Positions 1 through 11,350 are shown, counted from the first letter of the stretch. The stretch is DNA of 64,000 nt from Strigamia acuminata (GCA_949358305.1 OX442318.1:1536501-1600500); one strand, 5' to 3'. Notes: a model not told the origin generated them from the letters alone. Numbers and translations are program-made.

Positions 1-1291
1 TCCTCAGTATGATCACAAACTTTGCCAGAGACACAACACAAAATAACTCAGAGAAAACCTCCAGTATTTTGTGAAAACCTCCGTGAAGTTTACATATTCC
101 TGTATCAACCAGTTGTTGATTTGGGAGTTTTCCTACTGCTGAAACCAGTCAGCAGCGGGATATTTCGGTCTTGCCGCACATTTCACGTGCGGTGGGATTT
201 TTCCAGTCTTGAGTCAACTCAATTGTTGATTCGGGATTTTCGCCTTGCCGTGGAGGAAATCCGGCTAGACGTTGCGAAGACTCGCAAATACGTCGCCACG
301 ACGACGGAGTTGCGAAGACGCGAGCGAGTAGAAGTTACGGAAAGAGTCCGGTTGACCCAGCAAATCGACGGGAGTCGATTTGTACCAGACGATTTCGAGG
401 AAGTTTGAGTTACGGAATAAGTCCGTTTTCATCGGAAAACAACGTACGAGAGACGGGACGAGAGCCGTAAGTGAAGAGCCAAAGAAACGCGACGATTACG
501 AGTCGAAATCGTCGCCAGAACGTCGAGAACATCAAATCAACGTTTCGCCGTGTTTTAAAGCCATTTTATCATTTCATTTCTTAATTCCATTAAGCCTTAT
601 TTTATCACTGTAATTTCTTATTGTTCTAAGTCAGAATAAATAATTGTGAGTTTTAATAGAAGTAGTATTTTATGATAAGTCTTGTCTAAGCAAAAATAAG
701 CTTGGAATTACTCTTTATTAATTTAGGGAATAATTCAGGCTCATTACAACACACACACAGACACAAACATTCAAGTCAAGTTAAATAACAGCCTTTAAAA
801 AAACACGTGAGTGGATGAAGGTTAATTCATTCCATTCAACTGATTTCAGGAGACACTACAACTTTTAATATTTTCTATACAATTCTTCAAATATCTGTGC
901 GCCATGCATTGCAGTGAAGTTTTAAGGAGTCGGCACTTGAATACCTATGTTTGGATTACCTTATAAGGCGACCTCTTATTGCTAATTAATACATATTGTG
1001 GTGAGCAACTATTAATTCATTAAAAATATTAAAATATTAAAAATATTAAAATTATTAGAAATAAAAGTTGTCATACTTCTGTGGTTTATATAATAAAAAC
1101 TGTTAGAAGTCTTCTAATTGCATTATTTGTACAAATTTATTTTCCCCTGCGCGCAATTGGAGACCCACGGGCTATTTTGTGAAAACTTTAAAATAAAAGT
1201 GTCAAATCTTATAACAATGGAACATAATTAAAATAAAATCAAAGAGTTTATGATAAATATTTTAAAAATAATTTAAAAATATAAGCATATA
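1..1291. other. Unassigned left flank, possible end of a mobile element
   Basis: Bases 1-600 are richer in GC than the surrounding DNA and carry loosely repeated phrases such as GTTGATTTGGGAGTTTT and GTTGATTCGGGATTTT, but no convincing gene. An AATAAA lies at 635-640, and an ACAACA followed by a CA run lies near 745-760, so the segment could be the end of a transcript or the right end of an LTR that starts outside the window. That is inference. Bases 780-1291 are AT-rich, and I see nothing further there. Confidence 0.3.
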
Positions 1292-2048
1292 CAGGGTGAA
1301 TAAAAAGTCTGTATCTTTACTTAATATTTCTGGAAGTGCTGACAATGCATCTAATTCAATGATGGCAAAGTACTAAAGTTGGGTGGGGCAATCTTTTGGT
1401 GACCCGAAATTTGACCTTGGGATGTTCCTTCAAGGTCATTTGAAAATTATCTCGGAAAGCGTTAGAGATAGACAGAAATTTCCAATTGTAAACTTGTAGA
1501 GCAACATTTGTTTAGTCTAAAAATGACTAATTCTCAAATCTTTTGTACTAAAAAGTTTTGAGAAAATCGCAATTGAAAAAGTAGACACAAGTCAAAGAAT
1601 AACATGGTCAAAATTTGGAAAAGTGCCAAAAACGTGCTGATTAGACGTAAAATGACCCAAAAAATTGATTTCCCTGGTTGGAATTTGCATATCTGGCACC
1701 GTTGCAGAGATATGGGTGGAAAACTGAATTTTTTTATAACTTTTTCTTTTCAAAACTACTTTTTCAATTGTGATTTTCTTAAAATTTTTTAGTACAAAAG
1801 ATTTGAGAATTAGTCATTTTTAGACTAAACAAATGTTGCTCTACAAGTTTACAATTGGAAATTTCTGTCTATCTCTAACGCTTTCCGAGATAATTTTCAA
1901 ATGACCTTGAAGGAACATCCCAAGGTCAAATTTCGGGTCACCAAAAGATTGCCCCACCCAACTTTAGTACTTTGCCATCATTGAATTAGATGCATTGTCA
2001 GCACTTCCAGAAATATTAAGTAAAGATACAGACTTTTTGTTCACCCTG
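1292..2048. mobile_element. Palindromic mariner-like non-autonomous element
   Basis: The element starts CAGGGTGAATAAAAAGTCTG and ends with its near-perfect reverse complement. It is flanked by TA on both sides (1290-1291 and 2049-2050), the target duplication of the Tc1/mariner superfamily. The two arms are about 290 bp each (roughly 1292-1584 and 1758-2048) around a loop of about 170 bp. There is no transposase. A truncated relative lies at 5802-6402 and further fragments lie near 42.93 and 57.98 kb. Confidence 0.85.
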
Positions 2049-2483
2049 TATACTTGATACATAAAAATTTAAAAATCTGCTGAAAAATATCCAAATATCT
2101 CATTTAAAATAATTTTGAATTTTGAAATTATTACATATTACAATAAATTATTATATTAATTATAATAAAAATTATTATAAATTATCTAATGTGTTCCTTG
2201 GTTTGATATTGTTGATTACAAAGTGGGTTATTACGGAGTCGTGAATAAAGCAGCCATCTTGGTTAGTAGAATTAACATAAGACATTTATTTGCATGTTTT
2301 TACACAGGTGGCGCTGACAGTTGACCAGCGTCACAAATTGACATATTGAAAGATGGAGTGCGGACACTCCATTATCTTTCACCAGATTTTTCATTTTTAT
2401 GTTTATTGATATTCAAGCAATTGAATGGGATTAATTAAATCCCATTCATACGTAGCCTATAAACATATTGACATTTATCTCTC
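2049..2483. other. AT-rich spacer upstream of the cysteine-rich peptide gene
   Basis: This stretch precedes the promoter at 2484. Bases 2225-2400 are less AT-rich, but I recognise no gene or repeat family in them. Confidence 0.4.
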
Positions 2484-2513
2484 TATATAAATCAAATCGC
2501 AACTACGCCAGTC
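2484..2513 (+). promoter_or_regulatory. TATA box and initiator of the cysteine-rich peptide gene
   Basis: TATATAA at 2484-2490 is followed 26 nt later by an initiator-like CCAGTC (A at 2510). The spacing fits a focused RNA polymerase II core promoter. The ATG lies about 54 nt downstream, giving a short leader. Confidence 0.65.
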
Positions 2514-2563
2514 ACTTCACTTCGCTTCAACTTTGCTTTCTCCTGCACGAGCATTCGTCGAAA

Positions 2564-2915
2564 ATGAAACTTCAAACCCTCTTGTTTTTTCTTATTCTGT
2601 CGTGCGTGGGTAAGTTGTATTTTGCTGCACAAAAATAATCTATTCACTCTTGAGCATTTATTTACAAGTTTTGTTATTATCCGATTAGTAACGACGGCCA
2701 GCAGTATGGAAATAAGCTTATGTCTCGCCGATAAATGCGAATCTAAGTGTTCGGACCTTGACTACCCCAGCGGTTGTTGTAATTATCTCCCTAACATGCA
2801 TGGCTTTGGTTATTGCTATTGCTACGGTGAAGAAAAGCCAGATTGTTGTACATCCTCTTCCCGCTATCACACGTCAGCGCCAATTCCAGAAGGTTGCAAA
2901 CAAATTGAAGTATAA
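2564..2915 (+). CDS. Secreted cysteine-rich small peptide, two exons
   Basis: Exon 1 is 2564-2609 and exon 2 is 2689-2915, joined in phase 1 across a 79-bp GT-AG intron, giving 90 residues. The first 20 or so residues (MKLQTLLFFLILSCV and the start of exon 2) form a typical signal peptide. The mature part is short and acidic, with ten cysteines including two CC pairs and a CYCY arrangement, so it should fold as a disulfide-rich extracellular peptide. An intron inside the signal-peptide region is common among small secreted cysteine-rich peptides of arthropods. The spacing does not let me name a defensin, a toxin-like or an inhibitor family. It could be an immune effector, a secreted signalling peptide or a venom-like peptide. 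Gene structure is fairly sure; function is unknown. Confidence 0.7.
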
Positions 2916-3449
2916 ACGTAGTTGTTATAAATTTATATTAAGTCAATGTTAAATTTCGTATTTAGCATTCACTTTTACCGTTATAAAACAACCACTTTAG
3001 AATTAATTTAACTAATTAGTTTATAATATTATATTTTCTAAGTTTAGCATTGGTTTTAATATGTATCGTTCATTTCAAATTTATTGTGATAATAAATGAA
3101 GAGTAAACTTGTTGATTATATAAATTTAATATTTTCCTTTTATTCGCTCGAAATCCACTAATTCTCATTGGTTGGCTCGTAATTTCCACGCCATTTTGAA
3201 TGATAGTTATGATATTATGAATACTATTCATAAAAGGAATGGAAATCCCCACGAATTGACAGTAATAAGAAAAAAGAAACAAAGGGAATTGTTTTCAGGG
3301 ACGATATTCATGCTGTAGTTTTTTGTTGTGATGCATTCAGTCACTGACACATGATTAATTCATTAAGATTGATCGCCTGAAATCACGTGAAAATAAAATA
3401 AAGACGAATAAGTGGGGAAAATGCAAACAAACTGCGGACGAAGACGAAC
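2916..3449. other. Spacer between the peptide gene and ELO-1
   Basis: AT-rich DNA with no reading frame I can support. Near its right end an ATG at 3421 lies out of frame 29 nt upstream of the ELO-1 start and could act as an upstream start codon if it is in the transcript. Confidence 0.5.
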
Positions 3450-4847
3450 ATGGACAGCGATTTCGCTGTTTACGTCCAACTCATCTTCCACTACGTCTGG
3501 AACCAAAGAGGTCAGTCCCAGTCAATTAATTCGTTTGTTTCTCCACTCATTCGTTCGTTTCAAGATCAAAAGGTGGACGGATGGTTTCTGTGTGGCTCTT
3601 GGTTGCCGGTGTTCGTCTTTCTAGCCCTCTATGTATTTTTTGCCGTTTATTTGGGGCCGGCCATCATGGCGCATTTGAAACCATTGACTTTGAAAAAAAC
3701 ATTCGTCGCTTTCAATTTGGGAATCTTCTTGATGAATGTCGTCTTACACCACCAGGTAACGCTTCAATCACTCAGGAAGCTTTGCTACCAGGAGGGACTA
3801 ATGCATCTAACCTCACCTTAATAAACACCCACACAGACGATAAATTCGAACTATTGATGCATTAGTCATTCCTGGCCATGAAATCAGCACGGGGATTCCT
3901 GAAGCGCTTGTTGTTTGTAAATGTGCATCCGGTTTCGCTTTCTATCCACTTTCGGTATAGTTTTGGGCTTCCGGTTGGGGCACAACGTACAAATGGATCT
4001 GCGAACCGCAGGATTTCTCCATCAACGAAAACTCATTGAAGGTATTTTGTGTGGGTTTGTCGTTTGTTTTTGTTTAATTCTTCATTTCGTTGATAGATGG
4101 CGCGCACTTGCTGGTGGTTTTACATGAACAAATACTTGGACTGCACCTACACAGTATAGTGTACACTTGTAAACATTTTACAGTTGGTATTTTTCACCGC
4201 AAGGTTTGTCTTTACAGGTATTTTGCATCCTGAAGAAAAAGTTTTATAAAATCTCATTCCAACATGTCGCTCATCATTCCACAATGGTCATCAACGGTTT
4301 TCTCCTCGCTAGATTTTTTCCAGGTAAGCCATCCGGGGCCCCCAAGAGAGCCCCGGCACTGGCAACATTAAGCAGTGGTCCTCAGCAGTTCCTACCCAAT
4401 TAGTGGAGGTCTTAGTCACATTAGTTTGGTCTTTGCAGGTGGTCACATAACCTTTGCCGGTCTTGCAAACACCTTTTCCCACGCGGTAGCTTATCTCTAC
4501 TTCGGCCTGGCTAACTTGTACCCCGACTCACCTTACCGAAAACCCTTCGCTAAATTTGCTTTCTGGCTCAACTTGGCAAGTTTAATTAAATTAAATTTAT
4601 TTATTTATTTATTTATTTATTTGTTTATTTATTTTAGGTTGAACTGTTCGGTATCTGCATTTACTTATCTCTGCCCATCTTCCTGGACTGCACGTACCCC
4701 GCCATCATCTTGGTGTACACCATTTTGAGCCTTTCGTTCTACATTATCATTTTCCTCTATGCTTTGATATTCAAAGAGAAAAAACACAAAATCGACATGA
4801 GTCAATACGAAAACATTGACGTATTTGATATAGATGATGTAATATGA
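3450..4847 (+). CDS. ELO-1: divergent ELOVL fatty-acid elongase
   Basis: ELOVL enzymes condense acyl-CoA with malonyl-CoA in the ER membrane, the first and rate-setting step of each elongation cycle. Exons are 3450-3510, 3565-3755, 3961-4041, 4097-4153, 4218-4323, 4439-4575 and 4638-4847 (280 residues). The histidine box reads HVAHH, so HXXHH is kept. Other family hallmarks are weak: the NRKP element after the first membrane segments reads MAHLKP, and the usual WQKYLWWKKYIT block of exon 6 is replaced by PYRKPFAKFAFW. Intron 6 begins with GC (TTG|GCAAGT at 4575/4576), where the paralogue ELO-2 has GT. The tail ends DIDDVI, with no dilysine ER signal. It pairs with ELO-2, which starts only 88 bp downstream. 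The array's common exon plan makes the model firm; catalytic specificity is unknown. Confidence 0.88.
3788..3875. mobile_element. Short palindromic MITE in ELO-1 intron 2
   Basis: CCAGGAGGGACTAATGCATC at the left is mirrored by GATGCATTAGTCATTCCTGG at the right. A related phrase (AGGAATGACTAATGCATTCC) occurs in ELO-4 intron 5 near 12.81 kb. Confidence 0.55.
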
Positions 4848-4935
4848 AAATAAACGTCCAAACACGAATGATTAATGAGATATTTCTAAATTCATAACAA
4901 TAACCGGCACCATTAGTTTATTTCGCTGCGTTACG

Positions 4936-7122
4936 ATGCAACCCGATGTTTTCGTCGTTTTAAAAATGTTTTTCAAGTTCATATGGGACGTTAGAGGTAG
5001 GTGGGACTGGAAATGAGTAAATATGTTTATTTTTTATGATTTTTATGCAGATAAAAAAGTGGATGGCTGGTTTTTAATGGATTCGTTCGTTCTGAATCTC
5101 GTTTTGGCTGTGGCTTACGTGGGGTTTGTCACGTGGCTCGGGCCAAAATTGATGGAAAACCGAAAAGCATTCGATTTAAAGTATATTTTCGTCGCGTTTT
5201 TATTCGCTTTATTTGCTATGAATATTGTAATTCACGTGAAAGTAAGTAGCGATAACGAGGAAGATAATTTGTGCGGGTTTCACCTTTTAGTGATACCCGA
5301 ATGGCGGCCACGAAAGTTTGATGATTTTGTTGTTTTTGGTTGAAGTTTTGGACCAGTGGTTGGGCAACTGGATACAAGGCTGCGTGCGAGGAGCTTGATG
5401 ACACGATTAACGAAGATTCATTGAGTGTATTGACATATTTCGTTAATTTTTAATTGTCTGCTGTTCCAGTTTGCATTTGTTGTTTTTCTGCTTTTTCCTG
5501 ACACTGTCAGGTTAGATTTATTTCACTTTGCAGACATTGAACTTTTGCAATTTGTGTTAGATCAATTTTTCCTGTATGTTTTATTTTATTTTATTTTTTA
5601 AACCCTACACTGCAATAACAAAAATGGCACAATTTGCAACAAATGCAAAATGGAAAATAAATCCTTGTTCCCAGGTAGCAAAATGCAATTTTTGTGATTG
5701 GTGGCTCATTTTACACAAGTTAATTTGTTTCCATTTAGATGATTTTAAGACAATTTTGTCTTGTTTTCAGAAAAATCCCAAGGGTACCCCCTTCTAATTT
5801 TTAAAAAAAAAAAAATTCGGTTTTTGGCCTCTATCTCTGAAACAATGACAGACAAGCAACTTCTGATGCCAGATCTGAAATCTGGAGATCATTTTACATA
5901 AACTCACTCATTTTAAGAAAATTGCAATTGAAAAAGTAGTTTTGAAAAGAAAAAATCATAAAAAAATTCAGTTTTCTGCCCATATCTCTGCAACAGTGCC
6001 AGATATGCAAATTCCGACCAGGGGAATCGATTTTTTGGGTCATTTTACGTCTAATCAGCACGTTTTTGGCACTTTTTCAATTTTGGCCATGTTATCCTTT
6101 GACTTGTGTCTACTTTTTTAATTGCAATTTTCTTAAAAATTTTTAGTACAAAAGATTTGAGAATTAGTCATTTTTAGACTAAACAAATGTTACTCTACAA
6201 GTTTACAATTGGAAATTTCTGTCTATCTCCAACGGTTTCCGAGATAATTTCCCAATGACCTTGAAGGAACATCCCAAGGTCAAATTTCGGATCACCAAAA
6301 GATTGCCCCACCCAACTTTAATACTTTACCATCATTAGATCAGATGAATTGTCAGCACTTTCAGAAATATTTACTATAGTGATAGACTTTTTGTTCACCC
6401 TGTATATCGTTTAAAAAATTCAAAGATGGCGTCAGCATGTTGGTGGTACTTCATGTTGAAATACATGGACTGCTGTTACACGGTGTTCAATGTCCTGAAA
6501 AAGCGCTTCTACAAAGTGACGTTTCAGCAAGTCATCCATCACACGAGTATGTTAGTCAACAGTTGGTGCATGGTTCGATTTTTTCCAGGTAAAAAGAAAA
6601 CATGTAAAATAAAAATAATATAATAAAAACACTCGTAACTTATTTATTGATTCAATAAAGGCGGTCACTTGACTTTCATTGGGCTCATCAATACGTTTTT
6701 ACACGCCGTTCTGTACCTATACTACGCGACATCGAATATCGATCCGAAATCCTCGTACCGGAAACCGTTTTCCATTTTGGCAACTTGGATCAATCTGGTG
6801 AGCGATCGCTGAACTATTTACTAAATCCGGTTCAGTTGTGAACATGGCAAAATACAAAAATAGGAAATTAAATTAAAATAAATTAAATTTTCCTCGTTTT
6901 GTTTCTTTTCAGATTGTTCTGTTTGCTATTTCCGGTTATTTACTACTTCCGTATTTTCTCCAGTGCAACTACTCGGGCCCGATCATCACCTATACAGTTT
7001 CCAGTGTACTTTTGTACATAGTACTTTTCTTGCAAGAAATTCTATTCAAGAAAACTGTTTTTAATGAAAACAAAAACGAAAACGAAATAGAATATAATAA
7101 ATTGGACGCATTGTATCTTTAA
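4936..7122 (+). CDS. ELO-2: divergent ELOVL elongase with altered histidine box
   Basis: Exons are 4936-4996, 5051-5241, 5346-5426, 6426-6588, 6661-6797 and 6913-7122 (280 residues). The third exon of 81 nt ends AGT|GTATTG. The 163-nt exon at 6426-6588 equals exons 4 and 5 of every other copy joined without an intron (57+106 nt), a clean intron loss. The position of the first catalytic histidine is glutamine: the box reads QVIHH after KVTFQ instead of HXXHH. The exon-6 block resembles ELO-1 (SSYRKPFSILATW) and not the WWKKYIT type. Together these suggest altered or lost condensing activity, although the frame is fully open. The start follows ELO-1's stop by 88 bp. Intron 3 (about 1 kb) holds a truncated mariner-like element. 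An AATAAA follows the stop closely near 7132. Confidence 0.88.
5802..6402. mobile_element. Truncated mariner-like element in ELO-2 intron 3
   Basis: The right part matches the loop and right arm of the element at 1292-2048 and ends GTTCACCCTG followed by TA. The left terminal repeat is missing or replaced by unrelated sequence, so the left boundary is approximate. Confidence 0.7.
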
Positions 7123-7914
7123 TTCAACAACAATAAAAATTTATTTGTATTTCCTTTCTGTTGTCTTGTTTTTATAGTCATTTTGATTTATTTTTTGTTT
7201 TGTTTTTACTTTTTATACTCATTTTGATTTATTTTTACAATTATTTCCAATTTTTCCACAATTTTCCCCATTTGTGAACAACAAATTATATTCAGGCTGT
7301 GCTTATTGTGTCGAATCATAAAAGCTTTTAGCGAATTACGTATTGTCAAACGTCACAGATATTATTTGCCATAGAAATCATTACAAATGTTGGGGCTGAA
7401 CAAATCACATCAGTTGAACTGTAAGTAAATGAATTGTCGATTGATTAGTATTTAACCACCTCGAATAACATTAATCTACTTCCCCAATATGTTTTACTAA
7501 ACTAAATCAACAAATTGAGACGAATTTTTTTTTACTTCTTAACAAAAATGGCGGAATTTCGGGACGGCCCCGGCTACGCCTTCGTCAAATCTCCCAAAAA
7601 TGCCACAAATCCTAAAAATTTAAAATTTAAAATCAAATTTAATTTATTTCTTATAAAACATAATAAAAAATACATTTTTCAAGCTCGAGGAAGTTAATTG
7701 AGTGAATGAGAGGGAAAATTGATGACAATTGGGAGGAAAAAAAAAACAAATAAACGAACAAAACACATTAGGTATTTGCATTTGTTGAGTTATTTTATTT
7801 TTTACCTTCAATTGCTAAATCAGACAATTTATTAACACAAAGAAAAAAGAAATTGTTATTTATTCCCGAAGTTCTAGAAAGACAATCGTAAATTCGGATT
7901 TGCTGCGGGACAGA
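7123..7914. other. Spacer between ELO-2 and ELO-3
   Basis: The spacer holds AT-rich DNA and one GC-richer stretch at 7546-7610 that reads open from an ATG in good context (MAEFRDGPGYAFVKS) but runs into low-complexity AT sequence with no splice donor. I do not support it as a gene. Confidence 0.5.
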
Positions 7915-10618
7915 ATGGGAAACTCGACATCGACAACGGCAACGGGCGAATGGACGGAAGGACCCCCAGCGTCGTTTTTCGACGCCTTTTTGACCACTTT
8001 TCGCTTTACAATTCACGTCTACACCAAAGTCTCAGGTAAATCGATTAAAAAGCACATCCACAATGTTGTATTAATATTTTTTTCGCATTTCCAGACCCCA
8101 AAGTCGATGATTTCTTTCTGATTAATCCAATTCCTGTCATTTTGCTCTGTTTATTGTATATTTGTTCAGTTAACTATTTAATTCCGCTTGCAATGGAACA
8201 TCGTAAACCTCTTAATATACAGAAATTATTAATTTTTTATAATTTTTCTATGGTGCTTATGAATACGGCGCTTCATTACGAGGTGGGGATTAGTGTTTGA
8301 AATTATCGACTAGTTTTGTCACGTTTTTTTTTTCTAGTTCTGGATGGCCGGTTGGGGTACGGGTTACAACTTTTTCTGTGAAAACATCGACTACGACATC
8401 AACCCGAAAACCATGAGGGTAAAAATCAAAAATTTTAAATTTTAAAATACGAAAAGGTTTTAATTATATTTTTGGATAATTTCAAATCCAAGATGGCGAA
8501 TTTGATGTGGTGGTATTACATATCGAAATACATCGATATGTTCGACACAGTGAGTAGATTGATAGAAACAAGTTTGTAAATCAAGTTTTTAATTCAATAT
8601 TTGACAGGTTTTCATCGTTTTGCGGAAACAACAACACAAGATCACTTTCCTCCATTTTTTCCATCATTTTAGCATGCCCGGGAATGTGTGGGTTCTCCTT
8701 CGTTTTTTTCCAGGTAAATGAACAAAGAGAAACAAATTCTAGTCTAGTTATGAATGGAATGGTGTTACATCCGCCACCCACAACCGAACTCAATCCGATT
8801 TCCATTCACAACTGAACTGGAATGCGAAAGCAATCTGAAACCTATCGGACTTGACATATTTATTGTTATTTTGTCTTTAAGGTGGCCATTGCACGTTCCA
8901 CGGCCTTCTGAACAGTTTCGTGCACATAGTCATGTACCTTTACTACGGCATTGCTGCGATCGGACCGGAATATCGGAAGTATTTGTGGTGGAAGAAATAT
9001 GTGACGCTGATTCAATTGGTAAAATGATTACGATTTTTGGTATATGCTCAAAGCAATGGCGGTTTTGGGGGTAGGCTAATTATTAGGCTTTTACTCAGGG
9101 CTTTGTGGTGGAGATCCTACGGTCAAGGGTCATTGGCAATTTATTAAATTAACGCCAGGGGTAATAAAAATCTGTGACTTTTGTATAGAAAAACGATGAT
9201 TTTCTTGTAAAACTCATCAATATTTACAAGAAAATCATTTACAAGAAAATCACCGAACAATGGAGGTTTACGGGAGCCAATCCGTAAACCCCTTACGGTA
9301 GGGAAGTGGACTGAGGGTAGGGGTCAAAGTCCGGTGCCCGAGAGTCACAACGATATATATGTGCAGGCCCACCTTTACCATTGGGCTAACTGGGCTGCAG
9401 CCCAGGGGCGCCGGGCACAGGGGCACGATGGGCACAGAAGGGCGTCGGGCACAGAAAAGTGCTGGGCAAGGGGCGCCTGAGTTTTATTAGCCCAGGGCGC
9501 TGAAAAGTGTAAAGACAGCCCTGGTTAAGCTGTCGGTCGAGTCGTGCAAAATGGTCCTAATTACGAGACATGATAAAAAAACGTACGTTTTTTATTATTT
9601 CTTTTAACGGATAAAACCTTTAACGTTCACTTTACGCTCCTTTATGCTATAAAAGCACATTGTAAAATTTTTTTACCCTAAAAAATGTCAGTTTCTTTCA
9701 AAAGCCCGCCTGATAGCGCGACACTATCTTTCGCAGCATGAATATATCGCCACTTGGGTAACCGCGACTACATATATTTTGGGTTTTTTTTTTTCTAATT
9801 CCTAAGAAGGGCTAACAAGGGGGGCCTGCGCCCCCTCTTGACCCCCGCGAACCTAACCTTAATGGTTTTTCGATGCAAAACCATTTTTTTGGGACGGCTT
9901 GTCGCGGTACACTGTTGTCGCGGTAGATGTGCGCCCCCGATAGCACCTCTCGGTCTCGTACGAGATCTCGTCTCAGGAAACCGAGACTTGCAAACGGCCG
10001 AGATGCTGGAAGTATAAGTTGAACGACATTATAATAAACTGCGATATAGCAAATTTTTGTTTTAACGAATACGTAAAAATGGCTTTGTTGGTTGGTTGGC
10101 CATAGAAAACCATGTTAAAAATTTTTTATATGACGAACTTTTGTTGTAACGAACCGATTACTCGAGTCCCTTGCAATTCGTTACAATGAGGCTCGACTGT
10201 GCCATTACTGTAGGCAACCCTGATCTCGAAGAGAATCACGAATCACCTACTCGTCGACCCTGAACCAACATAAAACAAATTGCACCATTGAGGAAAACAA
10301 GCAAACAAATAAACAAAGTTTATGCGTTTTTTGATTTCTAGTGAATATGCTCTGCGTGTGCACATCGACACTCCCACTTTTTTTTCATGTGGTGACCTGA
10401 ATTCTGATGTCTGTTTCTGTTTCCAGATTCAGTTTTATTTGGACGGCATTCATTTGATGCTTCCTTTCTTCGTCGAATGCGATTTTCCAAAACTCGTGCT
10501 GGCCTACATGTTGTCACAGACCTCCGTATTTCTCGTGCTATTTACAGACTTTTACGTTCGCACCTACGTCAGCAGCAGGAATAAAAACGTGCAAAATGGA
10601 CACATCAAAATAAATTAG
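7915..10618 (+). CDS. ELO-3: ELOVL fatty-acid elongase
   Basis: Exons are 7915-8035, 8095-8282, 8338-8418, 8493-8549, 8608-8713, 8882-9018 and 10427-10618 (293 residues). The first exon is the longest in the array (40 codons) and begins MGNSTSTTATGEW, a polar N-terminus. Exon 2 is one codon shorter than the 191 nt of the other copies. The histidine box is HFFHH, followed by FSMPGNVW. Exon 6 carries the family blocks MYLYYG and YLWWKKYVTLIQL, so the catalytic core looks complete. I chose the ATG at 7915 because it is the first in-frame ATG. The C-terminus ends HIKIN, without a canonical dilysine motif. Intron 6 is 1.4 kb and holds dispersed-repeat and pogo-like sequence. Confidence 0.92.
9361..9530. 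repeat. Dispersed repeat in ELO-3 intron 6
   Basis: A GC-rich segment starting near CAGGCCCACCTTTACCATTG is shared with ELO-6 intron 2 (from about 20479). Phrases such as GGGCGCCGGGCACAGG recur within it. It is probably a fragment of a transposon whose ends I cannot define. Confidence 0.55.
10017..10199. mobile_element. Pogo/Tigger-like MITE in ELO-3 intron 6
   Basis: The left end AGTTGAACGACATTATAA and the right end TTACAATGAGGCTCGACTG form inverted repeats, with internal TAACGAA phrases typical of pogo/Tigger termini. Relatives lie at 13038-13212 and, truncated, at 19239-19322. Confidence 0.65.
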
Positions 10619-10861
10619 AATAAATTAAAATAAATTAAAAATAAATTGACATAAAATTAAATAAATTAACATAAAATTAAAGAAATTGACATAAAATTAA
10701 ATAAATTGACATAAAATTAAATAAATTGACATAAAATTAAATAAATTAACATAAAATTAAATAAATTAACATAAAATTAAATAAATTAACGTAAAATTAA
10801 ATAAATTAACATAAAATTAAATAAATTAACATAAAATTAAATAAATTAACATAAAATTAAA
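10613..10861. repeat. Minisatellite, unit about 20 bp, left part
   Basis: Tandem units of ATAAATTAACATAAAATTA with a few substitutions begin right at the ELO-3 stop codon and supply multiple AATAAA-like signals. The array resumes at 11130 after an inserted element. Confidence 0.85.
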
Positions 10862-11129
10862 TACCGTATTTTACTGATTAAGAGTTGACCTCGAATTGTG
10901 GCCACCCTCGAATAGTAGCCGCTGCTGAGACACCAAGAATACTGTATTTTTGCAAAAGTACGGTATTGTTTCCATATTTATGTTTGATGAACATAAGCTT
11001 CGTTCGTGACGTTCAGACTTTGTTTGTTACATTAAACAAATGTAAATAACGGAAAATTGAAATTGTAATTGCTGACAAAAATGGCAGTTTTGAATAAGAG
11101 CCGTGGCTCTTAATCGATAAAATACGGTA
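10862..11129. mobile_element. TIR element inserted in the minisatellite
   Basis: The termini TACCGTATTTTACTGATTA and TAATCGATAAAATACGGTA are inverted repeats of about 20 bp. The element splits one minisatellite into two parts, so it arrived after the array formed. A second copy in opposite orientation lies at 17586-17799. No transposase is present. Confidence 0.75.
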
Positions 11130-11350
11130 AATTAATATAAAATTAAAATTTATTAAAGTAAATTAAGATAAATTAAAATAAATTAAAATAAATTGACATA
11201 AAATTAAATAAATTAAAATAAATTGACATAAAATTAAATAAATTAAAATGAATTGACATAAAATTAAATAAATTAAGATAAATTAAATAAATTAAAATAA
11301 ATTGACAGAAAATTAAATAAATTAAAATAAATTGAGATAAATTGAAATAT
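11130..11350. repeat. Minisatellite, right part
   Basis: The same AAATTAAATAAATT-type units continue on the far side of the inserted element, with more variation than in the left part. Confidence 0.75.

Noticed and set aside
22-408. 128-codon open frame at the left edge
   Set aside because: It has no ATG at its start, no recognisable domain and no splice context; it may be mobile-element leader sequence.
7545-7697. Small open frame starting MAEFRDGPGYAFVKS
   Set aside because: A good ATG context, but it runs into AT-rich low complexity with no donor site or family match.
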